Positions 1 to 6,194 of a stretch of DNA of 10,704 nucleotides are shown here, one piece after another. Source of the DNA: CAYHSY01 sp964359435 (GTDB lineage: Bacteria > Patescibacteriota > Minisyncoccia > UBA6257 > JAUSGH01); the NCBI GenBank assembly GCA_964359435.1, contig CAYHSY010000031.1, positions 1 to 10,704 of the forward strand, written 5' to 3'. Position numbers and translations under genes: made by a program. Each line of letters starts with the position of its first letter. Within the stretch, counting starts at the first letter, position 1. The notes under the pieces are model-generated. The model searched no databases. It was not told the DNA's origin and worked only from the letters and a program-made list of their open reading frames with translations.

Positions 1-23
1 CGCAGGAAACAACCGGCATCAAA

Positions 24-416
24 ATGGCGCGCGACGTCGCCGTAGTAGCGCTTCTTCTGGTTCTATTGCTTGGCTTATCCGATGTTGTCGCGTCTCGCCT
101 TGGCGGCTCGGTAATTGTTCCGGCGCCGCCTTTCCGTGGGATACTGACGTTTATTCTCTCCGCGATGTTCGCTTTGGCGAACTTCATGTACTGGGAACTG
201 AAACTGATGGGATCGGAGAAAAAGCATTGGGCCGCAGGCTTAGGTCGTGTCGCGGGGGCCATCAGCTTGGGCCTAAGTTGGGCGGCGGCGGTATTCGGTT
301 GGGTGTCAATAGCCAGAAGTCATTGCGGTTTTGCGACGGCCATTGTTGCGTCCTTTATGATCTTCGTGGCCGTGTTGGCTGTTTCTTTCGTCATCGTTCG
401 GGTACTCGGTAGGTGA
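24..416 (+). CDS. multi-pass membrane protein, probably 5'-truncated by the window edge
   Basis: I do not recognise a family. The 130 residues from the first ATG hold about four hydrophobic stretches (near residues 5-23, 38-57, 70-95 and 100-125), so it is an integral membrane protein with short loops and no soluble domain. The frame stays open to position 3 of the window (reading QETTGIK before the Met), and the AGGAAA at 4-9 is too far from this ATG to be a good ribosome site, so the true start may lie outside the window. A palindrome followed by T-rich sequence sits directly after the stop. Function unknown; membrane location is the only firm inference. Confidence 0.6.
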   Translation: MARDVAVVALLLVLLLGLSDVVASRLGGSVIVPAPPFRGILTFILSAMFALANFMYWELKLMGSEKKHWAAGLGRVAGAISLGLSWAAAVFGWVSIARSHCGFATAIVASFMIFVAVLAVSFVIVRVLGR

Positions 417-417
417 T

Positions 418-441
418 ATCGGGTACCCGATTTTATTTTTT
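418..441 (+). terminator. possible intrinsic terminator after the membrane protein
   Basis: ATCGGGTACCCGAT (418-431) is a perfect 14-nt palindrome that can fold as a 5-bp stem with a GTAC loop, and it is followed by TTTATTTTTT. It begins right after the stop codon of the upstream gene. The stem is short, so termination would be moderate. Confidence 0.45.
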
Positions 442-528
442 ACCGCGTTGTTCTTCATCCACAGCCGTAAGGCCGGTTGGCGCCTTGCTTGCTTCCGGCT
501 TATCCACAGCCGTGTATTATCCGGTGAG

Positions 529-537
529 TGTTATACT
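529..537 (+). promoter_or_regulatory. extended -10 promoter upstream of the 599 gene, with a DnaA-box match nearby
   Basis: TG-T-TATACT at 529-537 is a good extended -10 element and would start RNA near 544, giving a leader of about 55 nt. No good -35 is visible. Just upstream TTATCCACA (500-508) matches the DnaA box consensus exactly, and a related TCATCCACA lies at 456-464. Together they form a 12-nt direct repeat (ATCCACAGCCGT at 457-468 and 502-513). One perfect box is not proof of DnaA control. Confidence 0.45.
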
Positions 538-598
538 GAAATTGCGTAAACTAAACCGGTTTTTCCATTTTAATAATTTTCAGTTTCTATTTTTAGAT

Positions 599-1882
599 AT
601 GGATCCTCAAAACTCCAATATCCCATCTGAGCCGTCGCGTCCGTCCGCGCCTCCGCCTCCCGCTCCGCCCGGCCAGGGCTTTTCGTCCATTTTAAAACCA
701 TCCGGCGCGCCTCCTTCTTCAATGCCGCCCAAGGACGCGCTCCGCCCGGCTCCGCCCTTTGTTCCTCCGCGTCCGGCGGCCCTGCCGCCTAGGCCATCGT
801 CTGCGCCGGCGTTTGCCGGAGCGTCGCGTATGGGAGAGCGTCCTCCGGTTCCGCCCCCTCCGCGGATTCTGCCGCCTTCACCCCCAAAAATCTTAAGTGA
901 ATCTTCCGTTGGTGGCGCCGCGCCGTCATTTACCGAAAGGCCTCGGGCGCCGTCTTTGGATAAAGTTCCTCCTCCGCCCGCGCGGGAGGTTGACATCCGT
1001 TCCTTCGAATCAGATATGTCTTCGCTTAAAGAGAGCGGCGGCGGCGCGCCCGCGTCCAAAACCATCCGCCTTGAAGAGTTAAAGGAAGAGGCGCCGATTT
1101 TTCATCCGGAAACCGCCAATCAGCTGCCGGGCATGGAGATAGAGGTCCCGTCGCGCGCCGGTATCAAAAAAATGTTCAAAATTATCGGCGCCGTTGTTTT
1201 GGTGATAGGATTGGGCCTGCTCGGCTACTTTGTTATTTACCCAATCTTATTTCCGCCGCCATCGGCCCTGCCAGCAGGGCCGCAAACCGGCGGCGTGGCT
1301 GTGCCGCCTCCGGCCCCGGTCGCCGCGGCTCATGCGTCATTATTTGTTGTTCCGACTTCGGTGGCCAAGGATATCCTGCTTCCGCAGGTTTCACTTTTGG
1401 ATATTATCGCCGGTCTGCAAACGGAAGCTCGCGTCAGTGAACCGGCGGGTACTCTCAAGGAATTGGCGGTGAGCGATTCCGCCGGTCAGGTTAATTTTGC
1501 CGATTATCTGAATGCCCTTGCTCCGCAAATCGGAGCCAATGAATCCTCTCTTTTATTAGAAAATGATTTTACCGGTTTCCTGTATTATGATTCGAACGGC
1601 ATTTGGCCCGGGCTGGTGGCTAGGGCGCGCGCTGCTTCCGCCGAGCTGGATCTTCTGGCCTTGCTGTCCCGATTGGAAGAAGGAGATGTGAGGTTGTTTT
1701 ATGTGGCTGATCCCGGCATTCATTCCGGGTTCAAAGACGGGCCATACAAGGGTTATCTGGCGCGTTATGCCAAATTCACCGCTCCGGGCGCTTCGTTTAA
1801 TGCCGGTTTGATAAATGGCCATGTTGTCATCAGCAGCTCTTTCGACGGCTTCAAGGCCGCGGTCAACTATTTGGGGTTATAA
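599..1882 (+). CDS. proline-rich single-pass membrane protein of unknown function
   Basis: The 427-residue protein has three parts. Residues 1 to about 185 are a low-complexity Pro/Ala/Ser-rich region with many PPPP and PPRP runs, likely disordered and cytoplasmic. One transmembrane helix lies around residues 196-218 (KIIGAVVLVIGLGLLGYFVI), preceded by basic residues, which suggests an N-in topology. After a second short Pro-rich linker comes a compact C-terminal domain of about 180 residues, presumably outside the membrane, ending in GLINGHVVISSSFDGFKAAV. I do not recognise this domain. An in-frame ATG at 413 would add 62 residues read through the promoter region and overlap the upstream stop, so the ATG at 599 is preferred; it lacks a Shine-Dalgarno sequence. 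A role at the cell envelope or with a secretion/pilus complex is only a guess from the architecture. Confidence 0.7.
   Translation: MDPQNSNIPSEPSRPSAPPPPAPPGQGFSSILKPSGAPPSSMPPKDALRPAPPFVPPRPAALPPRPSSAPAFAGASRMGERPPVPPPPRILPPSPPKILSESSVGGAAPSFTERPRAPSLDKVPPPPAREVDIRSFESDMSSLKESGGGAPASKTIRLEELKEEAPIFHPETANQLPGMEIEVPSRAGIKKMFKIIGAVVLVIGLGLLGYFVIYPILFPPPSALPAGPQTGGVAVPPPAPVAAAHASLFVVPTSVAKDILLPQVSLLDIIAGLQTEARVSEPAGTLKELAVSDSAGQVNFADYLNALAPQIGANESSLLLENDFTGFLYYDSNGIWPGLVARARAASAELDLLALLSRLEEGDVRLFYVADPGIHSGFKDGPYKGYLARYAKFTAPGASFNAGLINGHVVISSSFDGFKAAVNYLGL
1264..1281. repeat. perfect GC hairpin inside the 599 gene
   Basis: GGCCCTGC-CA-GCAGGGCC is a perfect 8-bp inverted repeat with a 2-nt loop. 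It encodes part of the Pro-rich linker after the membrane helix, where extra residues would be tolerated. It shares the CCTGC/GCAGG core with the hairpin at 8627-8645 in the DGR target, which suggests a mobile or dispersed palindrome family, though two copies are not enough to show that. Confidence 0.5.
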
Positions 1883-1903
1883 AACCATAAATAATAGGTG
1901 GTA

Positions 1904-1932
1904 TTGCTTTTTTATTCCAGTTATGGTATAAT
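1904..1932 (+). promoter_or_regulatory. sigma-70-type promoter for the 1991 gene
   Basis: TTGCTT (1904-1909), a 17-nt spacer and a perfect TATAAT (1927-1932) form the best classical promoter in the window. RNA would start near 1939, leaving about 50 nt of leader before the ATG at 1991. That leader ends in the strong ribosome site AGGAGGGAG (1977-1985), 5 nt before the start codon. Confidence 0.75.
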
Positions 1933-1990
1933 TAATGCTGTTGGATAGTGGGTGTCTTTGCGAGGCCTTTTCAAGCAGGAGGGAGCTATT

Positions 1991-2302
1991 ATGCACATGA
2001 TCGCAAGTGGTCTGCCGGGGGCCGAGGTGAGGGCCAGTTCGTGTTTCGGTCTGGACTTCGCGCAGGAGATGATTTGCTGCCGGGGGGTGACCATGTCCTG
2101 CCCCCATTGTCAGGCACGGTTCAGGGTGTTTGATGAGTCGGCCGACTTCCTGGCCATCACGATCACCTGCAAGGAGGTGGTCGTGGTGGGCGACGGGGGG
2201 TTGGAGCCCTCGGGCGTGACTCACGGCCAGCTTTCTGGAGCCGCCGCCACTGTTTCGGTGCCGTGCCCGTGGTGCCGGCGAGCGGTCGTCCTGCCCCGTT
2301 AA
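1991..2302 (+). CDS. small zinc-ribbon-like protein
   Basis: This is a 103-residue protein with two CxxC pairs, CPHC at 37-40 and CPWC at 92-95, separated by a stretch that alternates hydrophobic and polar residues and could be beta strands. The pairing suggests a four-cysteine zinc ribbon. The start at 1991 is fixed by the strong ribosome site at 1977-1985; an in-frame ATG at 1952 lacks such support. The gene is a complete transcription unit with its own promoter upstream and a strong hairpin terminator downstream. Its codon usage is more GC-rich than that of the flanking spacers. I do not recognise a named family. Zinc binding is inferred from the cysteines only; nucleic acid binding would be a further guess. 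Confidence 0.65.
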   Translation: MHMIASGLPGAEVRASSCFGLDFAQEMICCRGVTMSCPHCQARFRVFDESADFLAITITCKEVVVVGDGGLEPSGVTHGQLSGAAATVSVPCPWCRRAVVLPR

Positions 2303-2324
2303 TGGTAGGCCAGCCCGGTTCATC

Positions 2325-2382
2325 GACCGGTCCGATGTTTGTCCGCTTTGGGCGGGCACGTCGGACCGGTCTTCTTGTTTTT
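2325..2382 (+). terminator. strong Rho-independent terminator
   Basis: GACCGGTCCGA at 2325-2335 pairs perfectly with TCGGACCGGTC at 2361-2371. The interior (TGTTTGTCCGC against GGCGGGCACG) adds further pairs with a few mismatches. The stem is followed by TTCTTGTTTTTA, and it closes the zinc-ribbon gene. Confidence 0.85.
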
Positions 2383-2403
2383 ATGGTCCGGATAAGTTAC
2401 TAT
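2375..2403 (+). promoter_or_regulatory. promoter for the cyclophilin cluster, apparently leaderless
   Basis: TTGTTT (2375-2380), a 17-nt spacer and TACTAT (2398-2403) put the expected RNA start at about 2410, one base from the ATG at 2411. The -35 box overlaps the T-run of the preceding terminator, a compact arrangement. The leaderless start is inferred from spacing and from the absence of a ribosome site. Confidence 0.5.
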
Positions 2404-2410
2404 GCATTTT

Positions 2411-2545
2411 ATGGATAAAATCATCTTTTTATTGTCTTTGTCGGTTTTTGCCGTAATGCTTGGCACGGCGCTCTTGGGTGATACCGAGGCCTATAAGACC
2501 GCCCAAAATAAATATAATTCGGCCAAATACGTCAGAGAATTATGA
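2411..2545 (+). CDS. 44-residue membrane peptide coupled to cyclophilin
   Basis: This small gene encodes MDKIIFLLSLSVFAVMLGTA followed by a polar tail ending in KYVREL. The first 25 residues form one hydrophobic helix, either a signal anchor or an uncleaved signal peptide. Its TGA overlaps the ATG of the cyclophilin gene as ATGA (2542-2545), the usual sign of translational coupling, and a promoter with leaderless spacing lies just before it. An ATG at 2402 would add three residues, but the promoter spacing favours 2411. The conserved-looking coupling makes it a likely real gene. Function is unknown; a membrane partner of the anchored cyclophilin is possible. Confidence 0.5.
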   Translation: MDKIIFLLSLSVFAVMLGTALLGDTEAYKTAQNKYNSAKYVREL

Positions 2546-3144
2546 GAAATTTATTGGCCATCATAATATTGATCGCGTTGATCATAGTCGGGTTTTATCT
2601 TTTATTGACTTTTCTTAATTCAAATTCCATGGATAGTAATATCGCGGTTAAATTGGCCAAACTTGAAACCGACAACGGCTTTATAGAAATTGAGCTGCTT
2701 TCTTCAGCCGCTCCAAAGACCGTTGAGAGCTTTATCAAATTGGCCCGGTCCGGCTTTTACGACGGTCTGACTTTCCACCGAGTTATTCCCGACTTCATGA
2801 TTCAAGGCGGCGATCCTCTGTGTGGTAAGAACGGATCGCCTGATGCGGGGGCGTGCGGTACTGGTGGTCCGGGTTATCGTTTTGCGGATGAGATCGATCG
2901 CTCCGGAGAGCTTTATAAATCCGGTTACAAAAAAGGCATCGTGGCTATGGCCAACTCCGGCCCCAATACCAACGGCAGCCAATTTTTCATCATGGTTTCC
3001 GATGTGCCGCTCCCGCCCAATTACACCATTTTCGGGCGCGTGCGGAGCGGGCAAGATGCGGCGGATAGGATGAGTTTGGCGCCGCGTAACGGAGTTGATC
3101 GTCCCTTCACTCCGTTGGTCATCAAGCGTGTGACTGTCGAATAG
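2542..3144 (+). CDS. membrane-anchored cyclophilin-type peptidyl-prolyl cis-trans isomerase
   Basis: It catalyses cis-trans isomerisation of peptidyl-proline bonds during protein folding. One N-terminal transmembrane helix (about residues 4-25) places the catalytic domain outside the cytoplasmic membrane. The cyclophilin domain runs from about residue 38 to 200, with the hallmark FHRVIPDFMIQGGDP (78-92; catalytic Arg80 and Gln88) and MANSGPNTNGSQFFI (136-150). The Trp of human CypA is not present and its His position reads Tyr (NYTIFG), both common in bacterial relatives. An insertion carrying Cys94 and Cys105 follows the GGDP motif where short family members read GDPTGTGTGG, so a local disulfide is possible. 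The start is coupled to the 44-residue peptide. The stop overlaps the ribosome site of the next gene. Confidence 0.93.
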   Translation: MRNLLAIIILIALIIVGFYLLLTFLNSNSMDSNIAVKLAKLETDNGFIEIELLSSAAPKTVESFIKLARSGFYDGLTFHRVIPDFMIQGGDPLCGKNGSPDAGACGTGGPGYRFADEIDRSGELYKSGYKKGIVAMANSGPNTNGSQFFIMVSDVPLPPNYTIFGRVRSGQDAADRMSLAPRNGVDRPFTPLVIKRVTVE

Positions 3145-3156
3145 GAGATTGCGGTC

Positions 3157-3651
3157 ATGGCAGATGTCGAGGAAAAGCCCGATCCTCCCGAACCGCCCGG
3201 TTATTCCGGCGATGAAACGCGTTGTGTGGTTTGCGGTCGGAGGTTTCTGGTCGGTGACTATGTACTGCACGATTTGGAAGGCGGCAAACTGATCTGTTTC
3301 AAAGATGCGGCCGACGGCTTGCTTGGCCGTCGCGACGATTGTCTTGAGGTCTGGCAGAGGGAGCACCGGTCGTCCGTTGAGACGAAAGTTTTCAGTCCGG
3401 TTTTTCCTTATTCCGGTTCCAAGAGTCATTGCGATTTCTGTGGAATAAAACTCGTGCTTGGCGAGTTGGTTGTCACAGCGGAAGCGAAGATCGCGCCGAC
3501 CGGCGAGATGGAAGAATGGGTTTTTTGCGTGCCAAGATCGCGCGCCGATCAAGACAGTTGCCCGGCCAAATGGGTTCGGGAAAAAGCGGGCGATATCCGG
3601 ATGACTTTCACCATCCGGGAGTTCTGGGGTGACAGTATCCTTGATCTATGA
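3157..3651 (+). CDS. protein with two duplicated four-cysteine modules
   Basis: The 164 residues contain two similar cysteine sets: C23-x2-C26 with C47 and C62, then C92-x2-C95 with C124 and C135. Each set begins CxxCGxxxxxGxxV (CVVCGRRFLVGDYV and CDFCGIKLVLGELV), so the protein looks like an internal duplication of a zinc-binding module. The first 20 residues are acidic and Pro-rich and the rest is soluble. The start at 3157 follows AGGAGA (3143-3148) at 8 nt spacing, and only 12 nt separate it from the cyclophilin stop, so the two are probably co-transcribed. A terminator hairpin begins inside its stop codon. I do not recognise a family; zinc or iron binding is inferred from the cysteine pattern. 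Confidence 0.7.
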   Translation: MADVEEKPDPPEPPGYSGDETRCVVCGRRFLVGDYVLHDLEGGKLICFKDAADGLLGRRDDCLEVWQREHRSSVETKVFSPVFPYSGSKSHCDFCGIKLVLGELVVTAEAKIAPTGEMEEWVFCVPRSRADQDSCPAKWVREKAGDIRMTFTIREFWGDSILDL

Positions 3652-3673
3652 CTCGCCAAAAGCGGGTCTTTTT
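3650..3673 (+). terminator. Rho-independent terminator overlapping a stop codon
   Basis: GACTCGC (3650-3656) and GCGGGTC (3662-3668) form a 7-bp stem with one G-T pair and a 5-nt loop, followed by TTTTT. It should end the 2411-3651 transcript and separates it from the methyltransferase gene. Confidence 0.7.
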
Positions 3674-3676
3674 GTT

Positions 3677-4162
3677 ATGTTTATGCGCATGGTTGTGGGT
3701 ATTATAGTTAGCGTCAGGAGTATGGCGAATGTCGGTTCAATTTTTAGGACTTCCGATGGCGCCGGCATTAAAAAACTTTATCTGGCCGGGACGACGCCGG
3801 CGCCTTTTGATATTTTCGGCGAGCCGCGTCCGCAATTCCAAAAGACATCTTTGGGCGCGGAAAACATGGTGCCGTGGGAGAGCGTGCGCCGGGCGGCCCC
3901 GCTCCTCCGGCGTCTTAAAAAAGACGGATTCAGAGTAATCGCCCTGGAACGCGCTATGGGGAGCGTCCCCTATGATAGTTTAAAAGTCAGAAAGCATGAT
4001 AAAATTGCTATAGTGGTTGGCCACGAAGTTAAAGGTATTTCGCCGGCGCTTCTGGGGATCGCGGATGTCATAGCGGAAATCCCTATGCGCGGCCGGAAAG
4101 AATCTCTGAACGTCAGCGTGGCTTTCGGCATTATGGCATATTCCTTAAACCCCGGATCCTGA
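3677..4162 (+). CDS. SpoU/TrmH-family RNA 2'-O-methyltransferase
   Basis: It is an S-adenosylmethionine-dependent RNA ribose methyltransferase of the SPOUT class with the deep trefoil knot; the substrate (tRNA or rRNA) cannot be told from sequence. With the start at 3677 it has 161 residues. Motif 1 is SMANVGSIFRTSDG (15-28, catalytic Arg24), motif 2 VVGHEVKGI (113-121) and motif 3 IPMRGRKESLNVSVAFGI (135-152). There is no N-terminal substrate-binding extension, so it is the short form. In-frame ATGs at 3629, 3677, 3683 and 3689 precede the first strand; the one at 3629 overlaps the upstream gene and its terminator, so 3677-3689 are more likely. The ATG at 3722 has a fair ribosome site but would remove the first beta strand. 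The DUF192 gene begins 1 nt after its stop. Confidence 0.9.
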   Translation: MFMRMVVGIIVSVRSMANVGSIFRTSDGAGIKKLYLAGTTPAPFDIFGEPRPQFQKTSLGAENMVPWESVRRAAPLLRRLKKDGFRVIALERAMGSVPYDSLKVRKHDKIAIVVGHEVKGISPALLGIADVIAEIPMRGRKESLNVSVAFGIMAYSLNPGS

Positions 4163-4163
4163 T

Positions 4164-4637
4164 ATGATCAGCCGTTTTATAATTTTGCTGCTCGTCGCGT
4201 TAATTTTTATTTTGGTTGTTTTTATATTTAACATTTTGCCACGGGCCTTGAAGTCGGATAATTCTGCGGAGACCATGGTCCTCCAAGTCGGGGGACAGTC
4301 CATAGTCGCGGAAGTAGCTTCGAGTCCCATGGCGCGCATCCGCGGACTTTCCGGTCATCCGCCTTTGGAAGACGGTCATGGCATGCTTTTTATCTTTGAT
4401 GTTCCCTCAATTCAGGGCTTTTGGATGAAAGACATGAATTTCGCGATTGATATTATCTGGATTGAAAATGGATCGGTGGCGGGAGTTGTGCCCAACGCTC
4501 GGCCGGACGACCGCGCCATCCGCCCCGTTTATTATTCGCCCGTACCGGTGCAATATGTGCTGGAGGTTCCGGCCGGCACTGCCGCGCGCTTCGGCATCGT
4601 TCCCGGGACTCCCATAGAGATAAACTCTAAATCCTAA
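4164..4637 (+). CDS. membrane-anchored DUF192 family protein
   Basis: The protein of 157 residues has one N-terminal hydrophobic helix (about 3-26) and a DUF192 domain. Typical family signatures are RGLSG (60-64), GHGMLFIF (71-78), FWMKDMNFAIDIIWI (86-100) and YVLEVPAGTA (131-140). The family is widespread, usually exported or membrane-bound, and its biochemical role is not established; the length is close to that of other members. It starts 1 nt after the stop of the methyltransferase gene, so the two are very likely one transcript, although their functions have no obvious link. Confidence 0.9.
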   Translation: MISRFIILLLVALIFILVVFIFNILPRALKSDNSAETMVLQVGGQSIVAEVASSPMARIRGLSGHPPLEDGHGMLFIFDVPSIQGFWMKDMNFAIDIIWIENGSVAGVVPNARPDDRAIRPVYYSPVPVQYVLEVPAGTAARFGIVPGTPIEINSKS

Positions 4638-4661
4638 ATAAAATTCCAACCCCTTATGAAC

Positions 4662-4711
4662 GACCGATAACAGACGACAGGAGGCGGAAGATGACCGTCT
4701 GTTCTCGGACC
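4662..4711. repeat. GAC-rich imperfect inverted repeat
   Basis: GACCGATAACAGACG (4662-4676) pairs with CGTCTGTTCTCGGACC (4696-4711) over most of its length, including 8 perfect contiguous pairs (AACAGACG with CGTCTGTT). Related ACCG/GTCC words continue to about 4731. It is non-coding and looks like a dispersed intergenic palindrome, not a terminator, since no T-run follows. Confidence 0.5.
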
Positions 4712-4743
4712 TCCGTCCTCGGTCATCCGTCATATTTAAAAAT

Positions 4744-4815
4744 ATGTTAGAACAATTGGAAATTCTCATAATCCTATTCTTGGGTTTTGGCAGTTGGTGG
4801 ATCATGCTGCATTAA
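4744..4815 (+). CDS. possible 23-residue membrane peptide
   Basis: A short frame encodes MLEQLEILIILFLGFGSWW followed by IMLH, which is one hydrophobic helix with an acidic N-terminal end. No ribosome site is present; ATATTT about 6 nt upstream could act as a -10 for a leaderless start. There is no independent support, and chance occurrence is quite possible. The 366-nt spacer between the DUF192 and MFS genes otherwise holds the inverted repeat at 4662-4711 and the hairpin array at 4861-4980. Confidence 0.25.
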   Translation: MLEQLEILIILFLGFGSWWIMLH

Positions 4816-4860
4816 GTTAGCTCTAGGCCGATTTTTATTGATGCCTCGGCTGGATCGGGG

Positions 4861-4980
4861 GATTTTTTATTCTCCCTTTCATAAAGGGAGTACTCCGATG
4901 GCTATCGGAGGGAGGGATTTTTTATTCTCCCTTTCATAAAGGGAGTACTCCGATGGCTATCGGAGGGAGGGATTTTTTTA
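4861..4980 (+). repeat. tandem array of paired hairpins upstream of the MFS gene
   Basis: A 55-nt unit occurs twice without a gap and without mismatch (4861-4915 and 4916-4970), and a third copy starts at 4971 and stops after its T-run. Each unit is GATTTTTTATT, hairpin A (CTCCCTTT-CAT-AAAGGGAG, 8 bp, first copy 4872-4890) and hairpin B (CTCCGAT-GGCT-ATCGGAG, 7 bp, first copy 4893-4910), then GGAGG before the next T-run. CTCCC of hairpin A could alternatively pair with the GGGAG after hairpin B, so two exclusive folds exist. It could be tandem terminators, an attenuator-like leader or a duplicated palindromic element. The MFS -10 box lies directly downstream, so the array is probably outside the MFS mRNA. 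Confidence 0.7.
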
Positions 4981-4988
4981 TATATCAA

Positions 4989-4997
4989 TGCTAAACT
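4989..4997 (+). promoter_or_regulatory. extended -10 with leaderless start for the MFS gene
   Basis: TG-C-TAAACT at 4989-4997 is an extended -10 element. With standard spacing the RNA would begin exactly at the A of the ATG at 5004, and no ribosome site precedes that ATG. The identical TGCTAAACT plus 6 nt plus ATG occurs at 8764-8781. Confidence 0.5.
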
Positions 4998-5003
4998 CAA
5001 AAC

Positions 5004-6194
5004 ATGGTTGATCCGCAAAACAGGATTTTGGGTTTGCGCAAAAATGTTTTCTTTTTAGGCCTCGTCAGCTTATTCAACGACTTTTCCGCGGAAATGGTTT
5101 ATGCCTTGATGCCGGGATTTTTGACGGTGGTCTTGGGCGCGCCGGCGGCCTTTTTGGGTTTTATGGAGGGGTTTGTGGACGCGCTAGCCAGTATTTTGAA
5201 GATTTATTCCGGCTGGCTGTCGGATAAAATCGGTCGGCGCAAATTGCCGGCTGTTTTGGGTTACGCGCTGGCGGTTTCGGCGCGCGCCTTTCTCGCTTTC
5301 GTGGGTAAGTTTTGGGAAGTGTTCGTGATTCGCGTGGCGGACCGCGTGGGCAAGGGCTTGCGTGATTCGCCCCGCGACGCATTGCTTTCGGAGTCCGTTC
5401 CGCCCCAAGAACTGGGCAAGTCGTTCGGTTATCAGCGCGCCATGGACGCGATGGGCGGTATTTTGGGCCCCACTCTGGCGATCATTTTATTCCCCTTGGT
5501 TTCAGGCGATTACTCCGCAATGTTTGTCATCGCTTCCGTGATTAGTATTTTTGCCGTTTTATGTTTTGTATTTGTGCGGGAAGTCCGGACCCCTCAAGAA
5601 ATCAAACCCAAAACGCCGGTGCCGTTTTCATTTTCTCTGAAAAAATTTGACCGCAAATTCAAACTATTCCTGATCGCGGTTTTCATCTTTGGCGCGGGGC
5701 TCATGCCTGTGTCGCTCATGATTTTGAAGGCCTCCGCCATCGGCCTTTCCGACAAGGCCATTCCGCTTATGTATTTGGTTTACACGGTCTCTTTCACGGT
5801 TTTTGCCATACCGTTTGGCCGGCTTTCTGACAGGATTGGCGAGCGGGGAGTGATTGTGGGCGGTTTCCTGTGCGCCATCTTTTCTTACGGCATACTTTCG
5901 GCGGCCACCGGCCTCGCAACCGTTGCCGCGGGCCTCGTGGTTTTTGGCCTTTATTCCGCCATGACCGACGGAGTGGAGCGCGCCCTCACCGCCAAATTGG
6001 TCGCGCCCGATCAGCTCGCGACCGGCCAGGGCTTTCTTCAATCGGCGATCGGTTTATCGTCTTTGGTCGGCGGCATAATCGGCGGGAGCATTTGGACGCT
6101 TGTGAGCCCCGCTGCCGCCTTTGTTTATGGTGCCGTCATGATGGCCGCGGGGCTACTGGTGTTTATAAGACTGAATGGCTACCATAAGAAATAA
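5004..6194 (+). CDS. major facilitator superfamily transporter
   Basis: The 396-residue protein has about 12 hydrophobic helices and acts in the cytoplasmic membrane, moving a small solute by an ion gradient or exchange; the substrate is unknown. MFS motif A appears in both halves as GWLSDKIGRRK (70-80) and GRLSDRIGE (272-280), between helices 2-3 and 8-9. A conserved-looking loop RVADRVGKGLRDSPRDALLS (110-129) followed by FGYQRAMDAMGGILGP (141-156) marks a subfamily of uncharacterised bacterial MFS proteins seen near efflux permeases. The two halves are joined by a cytoplasmic loop around 193-217. Start choice rests on the -10 box with leaderless spacing; no upstream in-frame start is needed for length. 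No partner gene is visible that would tell the substrate. Confidence 0.92.
   Translation: MVDPQNRILGLRKNVFFLGLVSLFNDFSAEMVYALMPGFLTVVLGAPAAFLGFMEGFVDALASILKIYSGWLSDKIGRRKLPAVLGYALAVSARAFLAFVGKFWEVFVIRVADRVGKGLRDSPRDALLSESVPPQELGKSFGYQRAMDAMGGILGPTLAIILFPLVSGDYSAMFVIASVISIFAVLCFVFVREVRTPQEIKPKTPVPFSFSLKKFDRKFKLFLIAVFIFGAGLMPVSLMILKASAIGLSDKAIPLMYLVYTVSFTVFAIPFGRLSDRIGERGVIVGGFLCAIFSYGILSAATGLATVAAGLVVFGLYSAMTDGVERALTAKLVAPDQLATGQGFLQSAIGLSSLVGGIIGGSIWTLVSPAAAFVYGAVMMAAGLLVFIRLNGYHKK

Noticed and set aside
607..1065. 152-residue open frame on the - strand, Gly-rich
   Set aside because: It is the reverse of the Pro-rich coding region at 599-1882; the Gly runs mirror Pro codons, and there is no start signal.
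1877..2359. 160-residue open frame on the - strand
   Set aside because: It covers a + strand gene with a strong promoter, ribosome site and terminator, and it runs through the terminator hairpin.
2704..3552. 282-residue open frame on the - strand
   Set aside because: It lies antisense over two well-supported genes (the cyclophilin and the two-module cysteine protein), and no motif or start signal is seen in it.
4861..4970. CRISPR array
   Set aside because: The 55-nt units are directly adjacent and identical throughout, with no unique spacers and no cas genes nearby.
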